Of a DNA stretch of 64,000 bases, positions 1 through 8,420 are shown piece by piece. Each line of letters starts with the position of its first letter. Positions within the stretch are counted from its first letter, which is position 1. Under the pieces are notes generated by a model. That model was not told the DNA's origin and did no database searches. It saw only the letters and a list, made by a program, of their open reading frames with translations. Made by a program: the position numbers and the translations under genes. The DNA is from Pseudomonas graminis (GTDB lineage: Bacteria; Pseudomonadota; Gammaproteobacteria; Pseudomonadales; Pseudomonadaceae). The stretch covers positions 62,001 to 126,000 of the forward strand of contig NZ_FOHW01000007.1 in the NCBI RefSeq assembly GCF_900111735.1, given 5' to 3'.

Positions 1-1
1 G

Positions 2-643
2 GGCAGCTCGGTGTACATCGCCGGTGCCGGTCCCGTGGGGCTTGCCGCTGCGGCGTCTGCCCGCTTGCTCGGCGCGGCAGTCGTTATCGTCGGTGACGTC
101 AACCCGGTGCGTCTGGCGCATGCCAAAGCACAGGGTTTCGAAATCGCCGACCTGTCCAAAGACACCCCGCTGCACGAGCAGATCGCCGATCTGCTGGGCG
201 AGCCTGAAGTGGACTGCGCCGTCGATGCCGTGGGTTTCGAAGCGCGCGGCCATGGACATGCGGGCGCCAAGGCCGAGGCACCGGCCACTGTACTCAACTC
301 GCTGATGGGGGTGGTTCGCGTCGCCGGCAAGATTGGTATTCCAGGTCTTTACGTGACGGAAGACCCGGGCGCCGTGGACGCTGCCGCCAAGGTCGGCGCG
401 CTGAGCATTCGTTTCGGTCTGGGCTGGGCAAAATCCCACAGCTTCCACACCGGGCAGACACCGGTCATGAAGTACAACCGCCAACTGATGCAGGCCATCA
501 TGTGGGACCGCATCAACATTGCCGACGTGGTGGGTGTGGAAGTGATCAGCCTCGACGACGCCCCGCGCGGTTACGGCGAATTCGATGCCGGGGTGCCGAA
601 GAAATTCGTCATCGACCCACACAAACTGTTCAGCGCCGCATGA
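2..643 (+). CDS. fdhA: Glutathione-independent formaldehyde dehydrogenase, C-terminal part (5' end outside window)
   Basis: The reading frame is open from the left edge, so only the last 213 residues of a roughly 400-residue enzyme are present. The visible part begins in the NAD-binding Rossmann fold (GAGPVGLAAA at residues 9-18 of the fragment). It continues through the zinc-type alcohol dehydrogenase fold typical of the Pseudomonas putida enzyme, including the HGHAGAKAEAP insertion and the C-terminal FDAGVPKKFVIDPH segment. The family oxidises formaldehyde to formate with bound NAD and without glutathione, in the cytoplasm. The catalytic zinc ligands lie upstream and cannot be checked. A hairpin terminator follows 18 bases after the stop, so this is probably the last gene of its transcript. 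Confidence 0.9.
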   Translation, partial: GSSVYIAGAGPVGLAAAASARLLGAAVVIVGDVNPVRLAHAKAQGFEIADLSKDTPLHEQIADLLGEPEVDCAVDAVGFEARGHGHAGAKAEAPATVLNSLMGVVRVAGKIGIPGLYVTEDPGAVDAAAKVGALSIRFGLGWAKSHSFHTGQTPVMKYNRQLMQAIMWDRINIADVVGVEVISLDDAPRGYGEFDAGVPKKFVIDPHKLFSAA

Positions 644-660
644 TCCTCTGACCCTCACAA

Positions 661-686
661 AAGGCGACCTTCGGGTCGCTTTTTTT
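661..686 (+). terminator. Rho-independent terminator of fdhA
   Basis: GCGACC and GGTCGC pair around a TTCG tetraloop (664-679), followed by seven T residues. It lies directly after the fdhA stop codon. Confidence 0.9.
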
Positions 687-829
687 ATGCTTGACGTAGG
701 GCTCTAGCCCGGCATTTGTAGGGCGTTTCTGAAAATGATAGCGGTGCGCTTGAATTCCATTCCCGCTTGTTTCAGCGGCCTTTTCTCCGTGCTATTTGTC
801 CGGCCCGTTTTTCAGCTGGTGAGTCATGC

Positions 830-1420
830 ATGTTTGTCTGGTGCGTCAGAACCTCGATTCATTTCCTCGTCGCAATGCCGCTCATTGTCTTGCCTGCCAC
901 GCTGACCAGCGCTCACCTGGTGCCTGTCACATCGGGCTGGGTATCGTCAGAAATGTTCTTTGAAAATCCGAACGCGTGTATCTGGGGCGGGGTTGCGCCG
1001 CCGCTGTGCGAGGCCGGATACCGCGCTGCGTATCGCCAACATGTGCGCGTCGCACCGACCTACCGCGAGCTGGCGGACTGCGAGGCCGACTTCACCCCGG
1101 GTGAGTGTTTCGCCGCCGATGTTTCCCGGCTCTGGTCGCCCTGGCTGTCCGGTTTCGCGATCATTACCCAGGTTCAGGTGAAATCCACCGGAGGTAGCCC
1201 CGACCCTCAGGTGCGCCTCTTCAGTGAACCGCTATATCGCGGTGCCGATCATCAGGGCGGTACGCGCTTGATCAGCCTGCGCGAGAAGCTTCACAACGGT
1301 GAGCATTTCGATAAGGCGTTCATTCGCCACCGGCTCCTGCAGGCGGGCTCGACGGCGGCGGATCAACGGCTGGCGCGGACCTTCGAGCCGCAGCGGTTGT
1401 TTTATGTCAGCAAACCCTGA
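830..1420 (+). CDS. Secreted DUF1190-like protein, paralogue of the YjfM protein at 58.4 kb
   Basis: This is a 196-residue protein. The ATG at 830 was chosen over an in-frame TTG at 767 because GGTGAG lies 6 bases upstream of it and a hydrophobic export segment (residues about 8-28) then sits at the N-terminus. The core carries four cysteines at residues 50, 60, 84 and 93, with the signature HVRVAPTYRELADCEADF. The DUF1190 lipoprotein encoded at 58402 has HRRIAPTYDDKTACEADF and cysteines with exactly the same spacing (10, 24 and 9 residues apart). The Gly/Ser-rich tail of the YjfM type is absent and the C-terminal half is unlike it. No lipobox is seen. The function is unknown; the family is associated with the envelope. 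The conserved cysteines suggest disulfides in the periplasm, which is inference. Confidence 0.6.
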   Translation: MFVWCVRTSIHFLVAMPLIVLPATLTSAHLVPVTSGWVSSEMFFENPNACIWGGVAPPLCEAGYRAAYRQHVRVAPTYRELADCEADFTPGECFAADVSRLWSPWLSGFAIITQVQVKSTGGSPDPQVRLFSEPLYRGADHQGGTRLISLREKLHNGEHFDKAFIRHRLLQAGSTAADQRLARTFEPQRLFYVSKP

Positions 1421-1506
1421 GGCACTGCGTGGAACTTCCCTTCGAGGGGCGGTCCAACGCGTGTTTACCCGGCCATGCCGGTCTCCTGGCAAACGAGGTT
1501 GTTGCG

Positions 1507-2070
1507 ATGAAAGTTTCACTGAGAAATGTACGTGGTGCTGCGCTGGCGAGCCTGATGGCGCTGGCTGCCACGCCGGTCTTCGCTTTCAATCTGAATGACG
1601 CGGCCAATGCTGTTTCCAACGCCACTGGCGGCCAGCAAAAGGCAACCGCCGCGCCTGAGGCCGCCGGGCTGTTGAACACGCTGGGCACACAATTGAACGT
1701 CACGCCGGAGCAAGCCGTGGGCGGGACCGGCGCCTTGTTGGGTCTGGCCAAGAACAAGCTCGCCGGCAATGACTATTCGCAACTGAGCAAATCGGTGCCA
1801 GGCCTCGATCAACTGGCCGGCACATCGGCCCTTGGCAGCCTGAGTGGTCTGGGCGGTCTGCTGGGCAACTCCGGAAGCAGCAACTCTGCCTTGGATAGTG
1901 CGCTGGGTAACGTGCAGAGCATGGGCGACGTGAACAAGGCCTTCAGCGCACTGGGCATGAACAGCAGCATGGTCAGCCAGTTCGTGCCGGTGATTCTGCA
2001 ATACCTCGGTCAGCAAGGCGCCGGTGGTTCGGCGTTGCAGGCGTTGAGTGGCGTCTGGGGCGCCAAGTGA
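1507..2070 (+). CDS. Secreted DUF2780 family protein
   Basis: The product has 187 residues. The ATG at 1507 has GAGG at 1495-1498 and opens a clear Sec signal peptide (basic MKVSLRNVR, hydrophobic core, cleavage likely after ATPVFA at residue 26). The mature part is rich in Gly, Ser, Ala, Leu and Asn, with repeated LGSLSGLGGLLG-type runs (about residues 100-125). A predicted helical C-terminal bundle follows (DVNKAFSALGMNSSMVSQFVPVILQYLGQ). This is the layout of the DUF2780 (VcgC/VcgE-like) family, which has no established function. It follows the DUF1190-like gene by 86 bases on the same strand, so both exported proteins could share a transcript. A REP pair lies just downstream. Confidence 0.7.
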   Translation: MKVSLRNVRGAALASLMALAATPVFAFNLNDAANAVSNATGGQQKATAAPEAAGLLNTLGTQLNVTPEQAVGGTGALLGLAKNKLAGNDYSQLSKSVPGLDQLAGTSALGSLSGLGGLLGNSGSSNSALDSALGNVQSMGDVNKAFSALGMNSSMVSQFVPVILQYLGQQGAGGSALQALSGVWGAK

Positions 2071-2109
2071 TTTCACTTAATGAACACGGCTTTTGAGCGA
2101 CACCCACCC

Positions 2110-2197
2110 TGTAGGAGCGCGCTTGCCCGCGAAAATAGGTACATCCGATGAAGCTCTGTCGTCAGAAATACCTTTCGCGGGCAAGCGCGCTCCTACA
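2110..2197. repeat. REP pair (inverted REP palindromes, BIME-like)
   Basis: A perfect 25-base inverted repeat has arms at 2110-2134 and 2173-2197, each reading TGTAGGAGCGCGCTTGCCCG followed by CGAAA or its complement, separated by 38 bases. The same arm recurs at 15655 and 20905. The right arm runs 5 bases into the end of the acyltransferase gene and contains its stop codon. Confidence 0.9.
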
Positions 2198-3095
2198 AGG
2201 GGCACGCGTCTGCCGGGTTATCCCGCAACTCGGCAATCCGTGCATCCTTCTCTTCCCACAGCCGGTTGACCCAGTCCTGCACGTACACGCGAAACGCCGG
2301 GTCATTTTCGTAATCGCCCTGCCACAGCGCGGGGTCGAGTTCGCGGGTCCTGATGTCAACGATCACCCGCGGCACTCGTCCTGATAGCAAGTCCCAAAAT
2401 CCCGGGATGCGCTCGCTCGGATACACGACCGTCACATCGAGCACCGCGTCCAGTTGCTCACCCATCGCCGCCAGCACGAAGGCGACGCCGCCTGCCTTGG
2501 GCTTGAGCAAGTAACGGTAGGGTGAAGCCTGCTCGGCTTTTTTGGCCGGGGTGAAGCGTGTGCCTTCCAGATAATTCACCACGGTCACAGGCTGACGTTT
2601 GAATAGCTCGCATGCCTCGCGGGTGATCTCCAGATCCTTGCCTTTGAGCTCGGGATGTCTGGCCAGAAACGCCTTGGTGTAGCGCTTCATGAACGGGTAA
2701 TCGAGTGCCCACCACGCCAGCCCCAGGAACGGCACCCAGATCAGCTCTTTCTTGAGGAAGAATTTGAAGAAGGGCGTCCGTCGATTCAACGCCTGCACCA
2801 GCGCCGGGATGTCTACCCACGACTGATGGTTACCGATGACCAGATAGGACGTATCGCCACGCAGGCCTTCGTCGCCGCGGATTTCCCATCGGGTCGGCAG
2901 GCAAATTTTGAAAATCAGCTTGTTGATTTCACACCAGGTCTCGGCGATCCACATCACTGCCGCCGAGCAGTTGTCGCGCATCTCGCTCTGGAACACCAAC
3001 TTGAGCAGCGCAAAGACCATCAGTGGGCCGATCAGCACCAGCGTATTGAGCAGAAGCAGCAGCGTGACGGCAATTCCGGTGAGCAGGTGACGCAT
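2193..3095 (-). CDS. PlsC-family lysophospholipid acyltransferase (YihG-like)
   Basis: The product has 300 residues from the ATG at 3095. An earlier in-frame start at 3155 would add a 20-residue polar leader with no clear ribosome site. An N-terminal hydrophobic segment (residues about 5-35) anchors the protein in the inner membrane. The acyltransferase box NHQSWVD gives the HX4D pair His90/Asp95, and a second block, EGTR, lies at 177-180. Both are hallmarks of glycerolipid acyltransferases that move an acyl chain to a lysophospholipid or related acceptor. Length and sequence feel resemble E. coli YihG more than the shorter housekeeping PlsC. It stands alone between convergent and divergent neighbours. 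The stop codon lies inside a REP arm, so the last residues may be REP-derived. Confidence 0.8.
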   Translation of the reverse strand: MRHLLTGIAVTLLLLLNTLVLIGPLMVFALLKLVFQSEMRDNCSAAVMWIAETWCEINKLIFKICLPTRWEIRGDEGLRGDTSYLVIGNHQSWVDIPALVQALNRRTPFFKFFLKKELIWVPFLGLAWWALDYPFMKRYTKAFLARHPELKGKDLEITREACELFKRQPVTVVNYLEGTRFTPAKKAEQASPYRYLLKPKAGGVAFVLAAMGEQLDAVLDVTVVYPSERIPGFWDLLSGRVPRVIVDIRTRELDPALWQGDYENDPAFRVYVQDWVNRLWEEKDARIAELRDNPADACPL

Positions 3096-3313
3096 AAGGC
3101 ACTCGCGGTCGACAGGGTGGCGCGCAATGATAAGCAGGCCGGGCGGTTGGCGCAAAATCCTGGCGATACCGACGAATGTTTCACGCCTTTGTCAGTAGGC
3201 TCCCTATGCTTGGCTCGCTTGGCCCTGAGCGCGAAGCCTGCCGCGAACCATCGGCAGAGTGACGGTCTAAACCGGGCACACGCCCCGCCCATTCATCACG
3301 AGGAATCAGATCC

Positions 3314-3814
3314 GTGAAATCCCTTCTGGCGCTTATGTCTTTGCTGGCGTTGCCTGTCATGGCTGCCGAACCGACGTTGTACGGTCGTTACGAATACATT
3401 CAGGTCTCGGAGATCGGCGAGACATTCAAAGCCAAGATGGACACCGGCGCGTTGACCGCATCGCTGTCGGCCAAGGACATCGAACTGTTCAAGCGCGATG
3501 GCGATGACTGGGTGCGTTTCCGTCTGGCGACCAAGGACGCCGACAGCAAAGTCTACGAGCACAAGGTGTCGCGCATCAGCCGGATCAAAGGCCGTTCCGA
3601 AGGCGACGATGACGAAGAGCCGGCCGATCCCACCAAGCGCCCGGTTGTCGATCTTGAGCTGTGCCTGGGCAACGTGAAACGCACCGTTGAGGTCAACCTC
3701 GTCGACCGCAGTCACTTCAACTATCCGTTGCTGATCGGCGCGAAGGCCCTGCGCGAATTCGGCGCGGCGGTTAACCCGGCCCGTCGTTATACGGCGGACA
3801 AGCCTGAGTGCTGA
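3314..3814 (+). CDS. Periplasmic retropepsin-like / putative ATP-dependent zinc protease (COG4067, RimK-associated family)
   Basis: The product has 166 residues. The start is GTG at 3314 with AGGA at 3301-3304. A signal peptide (MKSLLALMSLLALPVMAAE) ends near residue 18. The motif KAKMDTGALTASLSA (Asp43-Thr44-Gly45) is the aspartyl-protease-like DTG of Pfam Zn_protease (PF05618). The C-terminal LLIGAKALREFG block is also conserved in the family. Members are often found near RimK-type glutamate ligases, but none lies here; the downstream neighbour is creB after 59 bases. The protease call rests on the fold family, and activity of most members is untested. The acidic insert EGDDDEEP at about 97-104 is a local feature. 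Confidence 0.75.
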   Translation: MKSLLALMSLLALPVMAAEPTLYGRYEYIQVSEIGETFKAKMDTGALTASLSAKDIELFKRDGDDWVRFRLATKDADSKVYEHKVSRISRIKGRSEGDDDEEPADPTKRPVVDLELCLGNVKRTVEVNLVDRSHFNYPLLIGAKALREFGAAVNPARRYTADKPEC

Positions 3815-3873
3815 TTGACGCGCGGGACTGATATCCGGCACCGTTCCGGCTTTACGCCACGTGCTCGGATGCC

Positions 3874-4554
3874 ATGCCCCACATTCTCATTGTCGAAGAC
3901 GAAGCCGCCATTGCCGATACCCTCATCTATGCCCTGCAGGGCGAGGGTTTCACCACCGCATGGCTAACGCTGGGACAGGCGGCGGTCGCCCTGCAACGCG
4001 AGACGCCCGCCGACCTGATCATCCTCGACATCGGCCTGCCCGATATCAGCGGCTTCGAAGCCTGCAAACAACTGCGTCGGTTTACCGAAGTGCCGGTGAT
4101 GTTTCTGAGCGCCCGTGATGGTGAGATCGATCGCGTGGTGGGACTGGAAATAGGCGCGGATGACTACGTCGTCAAGCCGTTCAGCCCGCGTGAAGTCACT
4201 GCACGGGTCAAGGCGATCCTCAAACGAATCGCGCCTCGAGTCGACGCAACCTCCTCCAGCGGTCATTTTTCAGTTGATCCCGAGCGCGTGCTGATCAGCT
4301 ATCGCGGCCAGCCCATGAGCCTGACGCGACACGAGTTTCGCCTTCTGCACTGCCTGCTGGAGCAACCCCGACGGGTGTTTAGCCGAGAGCAGTTACTCGA
4401 TGCGGTCGGCGTTGCCAGCGATGCCGGCTACGAGCGCAGCATCGACAGCCATATCAAAAGCGTCCGCGCCAAGTTGCGGGCGATCGTGGCCGAGGCCGAG
4501 CCGATTCAGACCCATCGCGGTCTCGGCTACAGCTACAGCCCGGATCACAGCTGA
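3874..4554 (+). CDS. creB: Two-component response regulator CreB
   Basis: This is a 226-residue OmpR/PhoB-class regulator. The receiver domain (residues 1-120) has the acidic pocket Glu8/Asp9, phosphoacceptor Asp52 (LDIGLPD), Ser79 and Lys101. A winged-helix DNA-binding domain (about 125-224) ends in THRGLGYSYSP. It is the first gene of creBCD. The stop codon overlaps the creC start (TGATG at 4552-4556), indicating coupled translation. In Pseudomonas and Aeromonas, CreB/BlrA binds paired TTCAC elements and drives creD, with links to beta-lactam response and envelope stress. The sequence shows the partners in order and a matching site before creD. Confidence 0.95.
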   Translation: MPHILIVEDEAAIADTLIYALQGEGFTTAWLTLGQAAVALQRETPADLIILDIGLPDISGFEACKQLRRFTEVPVMFLSARDGEIDRVVGLEIGADDYVVKPFSPREVTARVKAILKRIAPRVDATSSSGHFSVDPERVLISYRGQPMSLTRHEFRLLHCLLEQPRRVFSREQLLDAVGVASDAGYERSIDSHIKSVRAKLRAIVAEAEPIQTHRGLGYSYSPDHS

Positions 4555-5984
4555 TGCGGCTGGGCCTGCGGATTTTTCTGGTCTATGCGCTGTTCATTGG
4601 CCTGACGGGGTATTTCGTCCTCAACACGGTGATGAAAGAGGTGCGCCCTGGCGTTCGGCAATCCACTGAAGAAACGTTGGTGGACACCGCGAACCTTCTT
4701 GCCGAGGTGCTGCAGGCCGACGTTAGAGCGGGCACCTTGAGCCAGAGCCGCTTTCCGCAAGTGCTCACGGCCTATGGGTTGCGACAGCCGGACGCGAAGA
4801 TCTGGGGCATGCCAAAGAATCAGGTCAATAACCGCGTGTATGTGACCGACGCCCACGGCATTGTTTTGCTCGACTCCAGTGGCGAGGCCGTGGGGCAGGA
4901 TTATTCACGCTGGAATGATGTTTTTCTTACCTTGCGTGGCCAATATGGCGCGCGCTCAACCCGCAGCGATCCTCAGGACCCTAACTCATCGGTCATGCAC
5001 GTTGGCGCGCCGATTCGCGACGGTGACCGCATCATTGGTGTCGTGACCGTGGCCAAACCCAATAGCTCGCTGCAGCCTTACGTGGACCGGACAGAGCGGC
5101 GTCTGCTGTATTACGGCGCGGGGCTGATCGTCCTGGGATTGATGTTCGCTGCGTTGCTGTCGTGGTGGGTGAGCAGTGCGCTGCGTCGATTGACCGAATA
5201 CGCCCAGGCCGTGAGCGAAGGGCGCCGCGTCGAGCTGCCCCGTTATCGAGGCGGTGAGCTGGCGCAGTTGTCTGCAGCCGTCGAGCACATGCGCACACAG
5301 CTGGAAGGCAAGGACTACGTCGAGCGCTATGTGCACACCCTGACCCATGAATTGAAGAGCCCGCTCGCCGCGATTCGCGGTGCTGCCGAGCTGTTGCAGG
5401 GCGACATGCCCGCCGATCAGCGGCAGCGCTTCGTCAGCAACATCGATAACGAAAGCGCGCGCGTCCAGCAGTTGATCGAACGGCTGCTGAATCTGGCCAT
5501 GGTCGAACAGCGCCAAGGACTGGAAGAGCGCGTCCTGGCGCCACTTGCCGGGCTCATCGAGGACACGCTGGCGGCGCAGGCCGCGCGCATCGAGCGCAAG
5601 GGTTTGATCGTCGAACGGCTGATTACGGCTGAGCTGTTTGTGACCGGGGAGCGCTTTCTGTTGCGCCAGGCGTTCTCCAATTTGCTCGACAACGCGCTGG
5701 ACTTCACGCCAGACGGAGGCACGTTGCGCTTCAGCGCCGAGCGGGACAGCGAGCGCGTGAAGGTGCTGTTTTTCAACAGCGCCGACCCCATTCCCGAGTA
5801 CGCGCTGCCTCGCCTGAGTGAGCGCTTCTATTCCCTGCCCCGGCCCGACAGTGGCCGCAAGAGCACTGGTCTTGGGCTCAACTTCGTTGAAGAAGTGATG
5901 CAGTTGCATGGTGGGGAAATGCAGATACGGAATGTTGCAGGCGGGGTGATGGTGGTGTTGCAGCTGCGCGTATCGCTGCGATAA
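4554..5984 (+). CDS. creC: Sensor histidine kinase CreC
   Basis: The kinase has 476 residues. It has an N-terminal membrane segment (about 4-26), a periplasmic sensor region (about 30-183), a second membrane segment (about 186-208) and a HAMP linker. The dimerisation/phosphoacceptor helix carries His265 in THELKSP. The ATP-binding domain has an N box (NLLDNALDFTP) and a G box (KSTGLGLNFVEE). The start codon overlaps the creB stop by one base. The expected role is phosphorylation and dephosphorylation of CreB in response to envelope damage (in P. aeruginosa, loss of penicillin-binding protein 4 function). All catalytic motifs are intact. Confidence 0.95.
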   Translation: MRLGLRIFLVYALFIGLTGYFVLNTVMKEVRPGVRQSTEETLVDTANLLAEVLQADVRAGTLSQSRFPQVLTAYGLRQPDAKIWGMPKNQVNNRVYVTDAHGIVLLDSSGEAVGQDYSRWNDVFLTLRGQYGARSTRSDPQDPNSSVMHVGAPIRDGDRIIGVVTVAKPNSSLQPYVDRTERRLLYYGAGLIVLGLMFAALLSWWVSSALRRLTEYAQAVSEGRRVELPRYRGGELAQLSAAVEHMRTQLEGKDYVERYVHTLTHELKSPLAAIRGAAELLQGDMPADQRQRFVSNIDNESARVQQLIERLLNLAMVEQRQGLEERVLAPLAGLIEDTLAAQAARIERKGLIVERLITAELFVTGERFLLRQAFSNLLDNALDFTPDGGTLRFSAERDSERVKVLFFNSADPIPEYALPRLSERFYSLPRPDSGRKSTGLGLNFVEEVMQLHGGEMQIRNVAGGVMVVLQLRVSLR

Positions 5985-6045
5985 AACAAGCCGGCCCGTT
6001 AACGTTGTAGATCTGGAGGGGCAAGGGTTTCATCGCCCGAAACAC

Positions 6046-6061
6046 TCCACACAATCTCCAC
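6046..6061 (+). promoter_or_regulatory. Candidate CreB-binding tag upstream of creD
   Basis: TCCAC at 6046-6050 and TCCAC at 6057-6061 are separated by exactly 6 bases. This matches the published Cre/Blr tag layout TTCAC-N6-TTCAC with one substitution per half. A third TCCAC lies at 6079-6083. The site is 65-80 bases upstream of the creD start, in the 141-base creC-creD gap. Confidence 0.5.
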
Positions 6062-6125
6062 ACTTCCCCCACGATGGCTCCACACAGACTTTTCAGAATC
6101 TCCCCATTAAAACCGGGAGAATTCG

Positions 6126-7502
6126 ATGAACAAGGGCATGTCGTTTTACAAGGTGGGAATGATCGGTCTGTTGATACTGGCGCTGATGATCCCGTTGATG
6201 ATGATCAATGGCCTCATCCAGGATCGACAGAGCAGGCGCGACGAAGTGGTCGAAGACATCGCGCGCAGCTCCAGCTACAGCCAGCACATCAGCGGGCCGC
6301 TATTGATCGTGCCGTATCGCAAGTTGACCCGGATCTGGAAGCTCAATGCGGAGTCTCGTGAGCGATATCAGGAAACGGTTGAGGAAAAGGGCCGCTTGTA
6401 TTTCCTTCCCGAGCGCTTTGAACTGGACGGCAAGGTCCAGACCGAAGTGCGTTCGCGCGGCATTTACGAGGCTCGTCTTTATCACGCTGATAACACGCTA
6501 AGCGGCCAGTTTGTGCTGCCCGAGCACTTTGGCCTGGGCAATGATTTCGACGACTACCGGTTCGACGCACCGTTTCTGGCTGTCGGCATTACAGATGTTC
6601 GTGGCATCGAAAGTGCGCTGAAGCTCGATCTCGATGGCGAGCAACTGGACTTCGTTCCAGGTACCGACGTCGCGCTGTTGGGGGAGGGCGTCAGCGTCGT
6701 GCTGCCGCTGGAAACCGGCGTCGAGCAGAAGCGCCTGAATTTCGCGTTCGATCTTCGTCTGCAGGGCACTGGAAAGTTGCAGATCACCCCGGTGGGCAAA
6801 TCGAGTGTTGTACGGGTGTCGGCTGACTGGCCGCATCCCAGCTTCATCGGCAACTACCTGCCCGCCAGTCGCGACGTTTCCGAGCAAGGCTTCACCGCCA
6901 ATTGGCAGACTTCTTTCTTCTCCACCAATCTGCAGGAAATTCTCAACCGCTGTTCATCCAGCGAAGTGTGTACCGAGTTCGCCGGTCGCAGTTTCGGCGT
7001 GAGCTTCATATCGCCAGTCGACCAGTACCTCAAGAGCGATCGCTCGATCAAATATGCGCTGCTCTTCATCACGCTCACGTTCGCGGGCTTCCTGCTGTTC
7101 GAAGTACTCAAAGGGCTGGCGGTCCACCCAGTGCAATACGCTCTGGTCGGTGCGTCGCTGGCGTTGTTCTATCTGCTGTTGTTGTCGCTGTCCGAACACC
7201 TGGGCTTCACGCTCGCGTACCTGGTGTCGGCCAGTGCTTGTGTGGCGCTGATCGGGTTCTACGTCTGCCATGTGCTTGGCAGCGTTCGTCACGGAATGGC
7301 TTTCGGCGTGGCGCTGGGAATCCTGTATGCATTGCTTTACGGCCTGCTCGGTGCCGAAGACTACGCCTTGCTGATGGGGGCGTTGCTGCTGTTCGGTGTC
7401 CTCGGCGTGTTCATGGTGCTGACGCGCAAACTGGACTGGTATGCCCTCGCGCAACGTCCCGCAAAACCTGCCGCGTTGGTGGTCGAGGTGAGTCATGAGT
7501 AG
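6126..7502 (+). CDS. creD: Inner-membrane protein CreD
   Basis: The product has 458 residues. The ATG at 6126 has GGGAGA at 6115-6120. The N-terminus has one membrane segment (about 9-27). A large periplasmic domain follows to about residue 305, then a cluster of about six membrane helices (about 307-435) and a short cytoplasmic tail. This is the family architecture. CreD is the main output gene of the CreBC system, and its overproduction alters beta-lactam tolerance and outer-membrane integrity in several gammaproteobacteria. The 141-base gap after creC, with paired TCCAC elements, suggests a separate CreB-driven promoter in addition to read-through. Confidence 0.93.
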   Translation: MNKGMSFYKVGMIGLLILALMIPLMMINGLIQDRQSRRDEVVEDIARSSSYSQHISGPLLIVPYRKLTRIWKLNAESRERYQETVEEKGRLYFLPERFELDGKVQTEVRSRGIYEARLYHADNTLSGQFVLPEHFGLGNDFDDYRFDAPFLAVGITDVRGIESALKLDLDGEQLDFVPGTDVALLGEGVSVVLPLETGVEQKRLNFAFDLRLQGTGKLQITPVGKSSVVRVSADWPHPSFIGNYLPASRDVSEQGFTANWQTSFFSTNLQEILNRCSSSEVCTEFAGRSFGVSFISPVDQYLKSDRSIKYALLFITLTFAGFLLFEVLKGLAVHPVQYALVGASLALFYLLLLSLSEHLGFTLAYLVSASACVALIGFYVCHVLGSVRHGMAFGVALGILYALLYGLLGAEDYALLMGALLLFGVLGVFMVLTRKLDWYALAQRPAKPAALVVEVSHE

Positions 7503-7684
7503 TTGGGTGGGACTGCGTGAAGACCAGCAGATCGGGCACGGGCTTGCAGTGGAGATAGCGAACTGGCTGCGGACTGACGAAGGCCGATTCCCTCGCGGTC
7601 CGACAGCGCGGCCCTCACCGAGGCGGATCGATCCGCGGCGCGCGAATGAATCCGACTTCGTTGATATCTGTGATTTGAAAGCAA

Positions 7685-8314
7685 TCAGGCGGGCGGCTGT
7701 GTCTCCAGCATCGACGGCCGCTGACTGACTTCGTAATACCAGTTCGCCAGTCGCGGGTAGCTGCTGCGCCAGCCCAGATTCGGTTGGCGAAAATCCAGAT
7801 AGCCCAGCGCACAGGCCACGCTGATCGACGCGACGTCGAAGTGCGTACTCAATTCAGTGACGGCTTCGGCTTCGAAGTAGGCCAGCGTGCGAGCGATTTT
7901 TTCCTGCTGGGCGTCGAGCCATTCCGACCAGTGTTTTTCCTCGGGCCGCAGGAAGGTCTCGTAACGGATGAGCAGCGCAGCGTCCATAAGGGCATCGGCC
8001 AGCGACGCAAGCGTCAACCGCCGCCAGCGCGCCGAGCCTTCTTTGGGAATGAGGGGGTTGCCGACATGCTGTTGATCCAGGTATTCGAGAATCACCCGGC
8101 TGTCATGGATCACGTTGTCGTCGGCCAGACGCAGCGCCGGAATCTTCCCGCACGGATTGTCGCGACAGACTTCAACGTCGGGGCTGACAGGGGTAAGCGC
8201 TACTGCTTTCAGACTCACCCGGTTTGACTGTCCGGTTTCATGAAGCAAGATCATCACCTTGCGCGCGAAGGGCGAAGCGGCGTTGTAATACAGCGTCATG
8301 CTGGGCGCAGACAT
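7685..8314 (-). CDS. Glutathione S-transferase family protein
   Basis: The product has 209 residues. Of two nearby in-frame ATGs (8320 and 8314), the second is favoured because GAGGA sits 6 bases upstream of it and directly abuts the first. The N-terminal thioredoxin fold (YYNAASPFARKVMILLHE) carries the Ser/Ala-Pro-Phe-Ala-Arg-Lys-Val segment typical of bacterial GSTs. GKIPAL gives the cis-Pro, and DSRVILEYLD gives the glutathione gamma-Glu binding Glu-Ser-type motif in the form DSR. An all-helical C-terminal domain follows. The substrate is unknown. The gene is convergent with creD and tandem with, but downstream of, the MFS gene on the same strand. Confidence 0.88.
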   Translation of the reverse strand: MSAPSMTLYYNAASPFARKVMILLHETGQSNRVSLKAVALTPVSPDVEVCRDNPCGKIPALRLADDNVIHDSRVILEYLDQQHVGNPLIPKEGSARWRRLTLASLADALMDAALLIRYETFLRPEEKHWSEWLDAQQEKIARTLAYFEAEAVTELSTHFDVASISVACALGYLDFRQPNLGWRSSYPRLANWYYEVSQRPSMLETQPPA

Positions 8315-8420
8315 GGACATTCCTCTGATCGGCCTGGCCCTCCAGACTAGTGAGGGCAAGGACGCTGCGCAATATCCCCATGGGTTGCCGGGCCGATTTA
8401 CGACAGCCCGGACCTGAATG

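Noticed and set aside
2110..2197. Paired repeats as a CRISPR array
   Set aside because: They are inverted, not direct, appear as isolated pairs, and no cas genes are present; they are REP elements.
7495..7728. 77-residue plus-strand ORF overlapping the creD end
   Set aside because: Its start overlaps the creD stop, but the sequence is basic and low in family-like features, and the end runs antisense into the GST gene.
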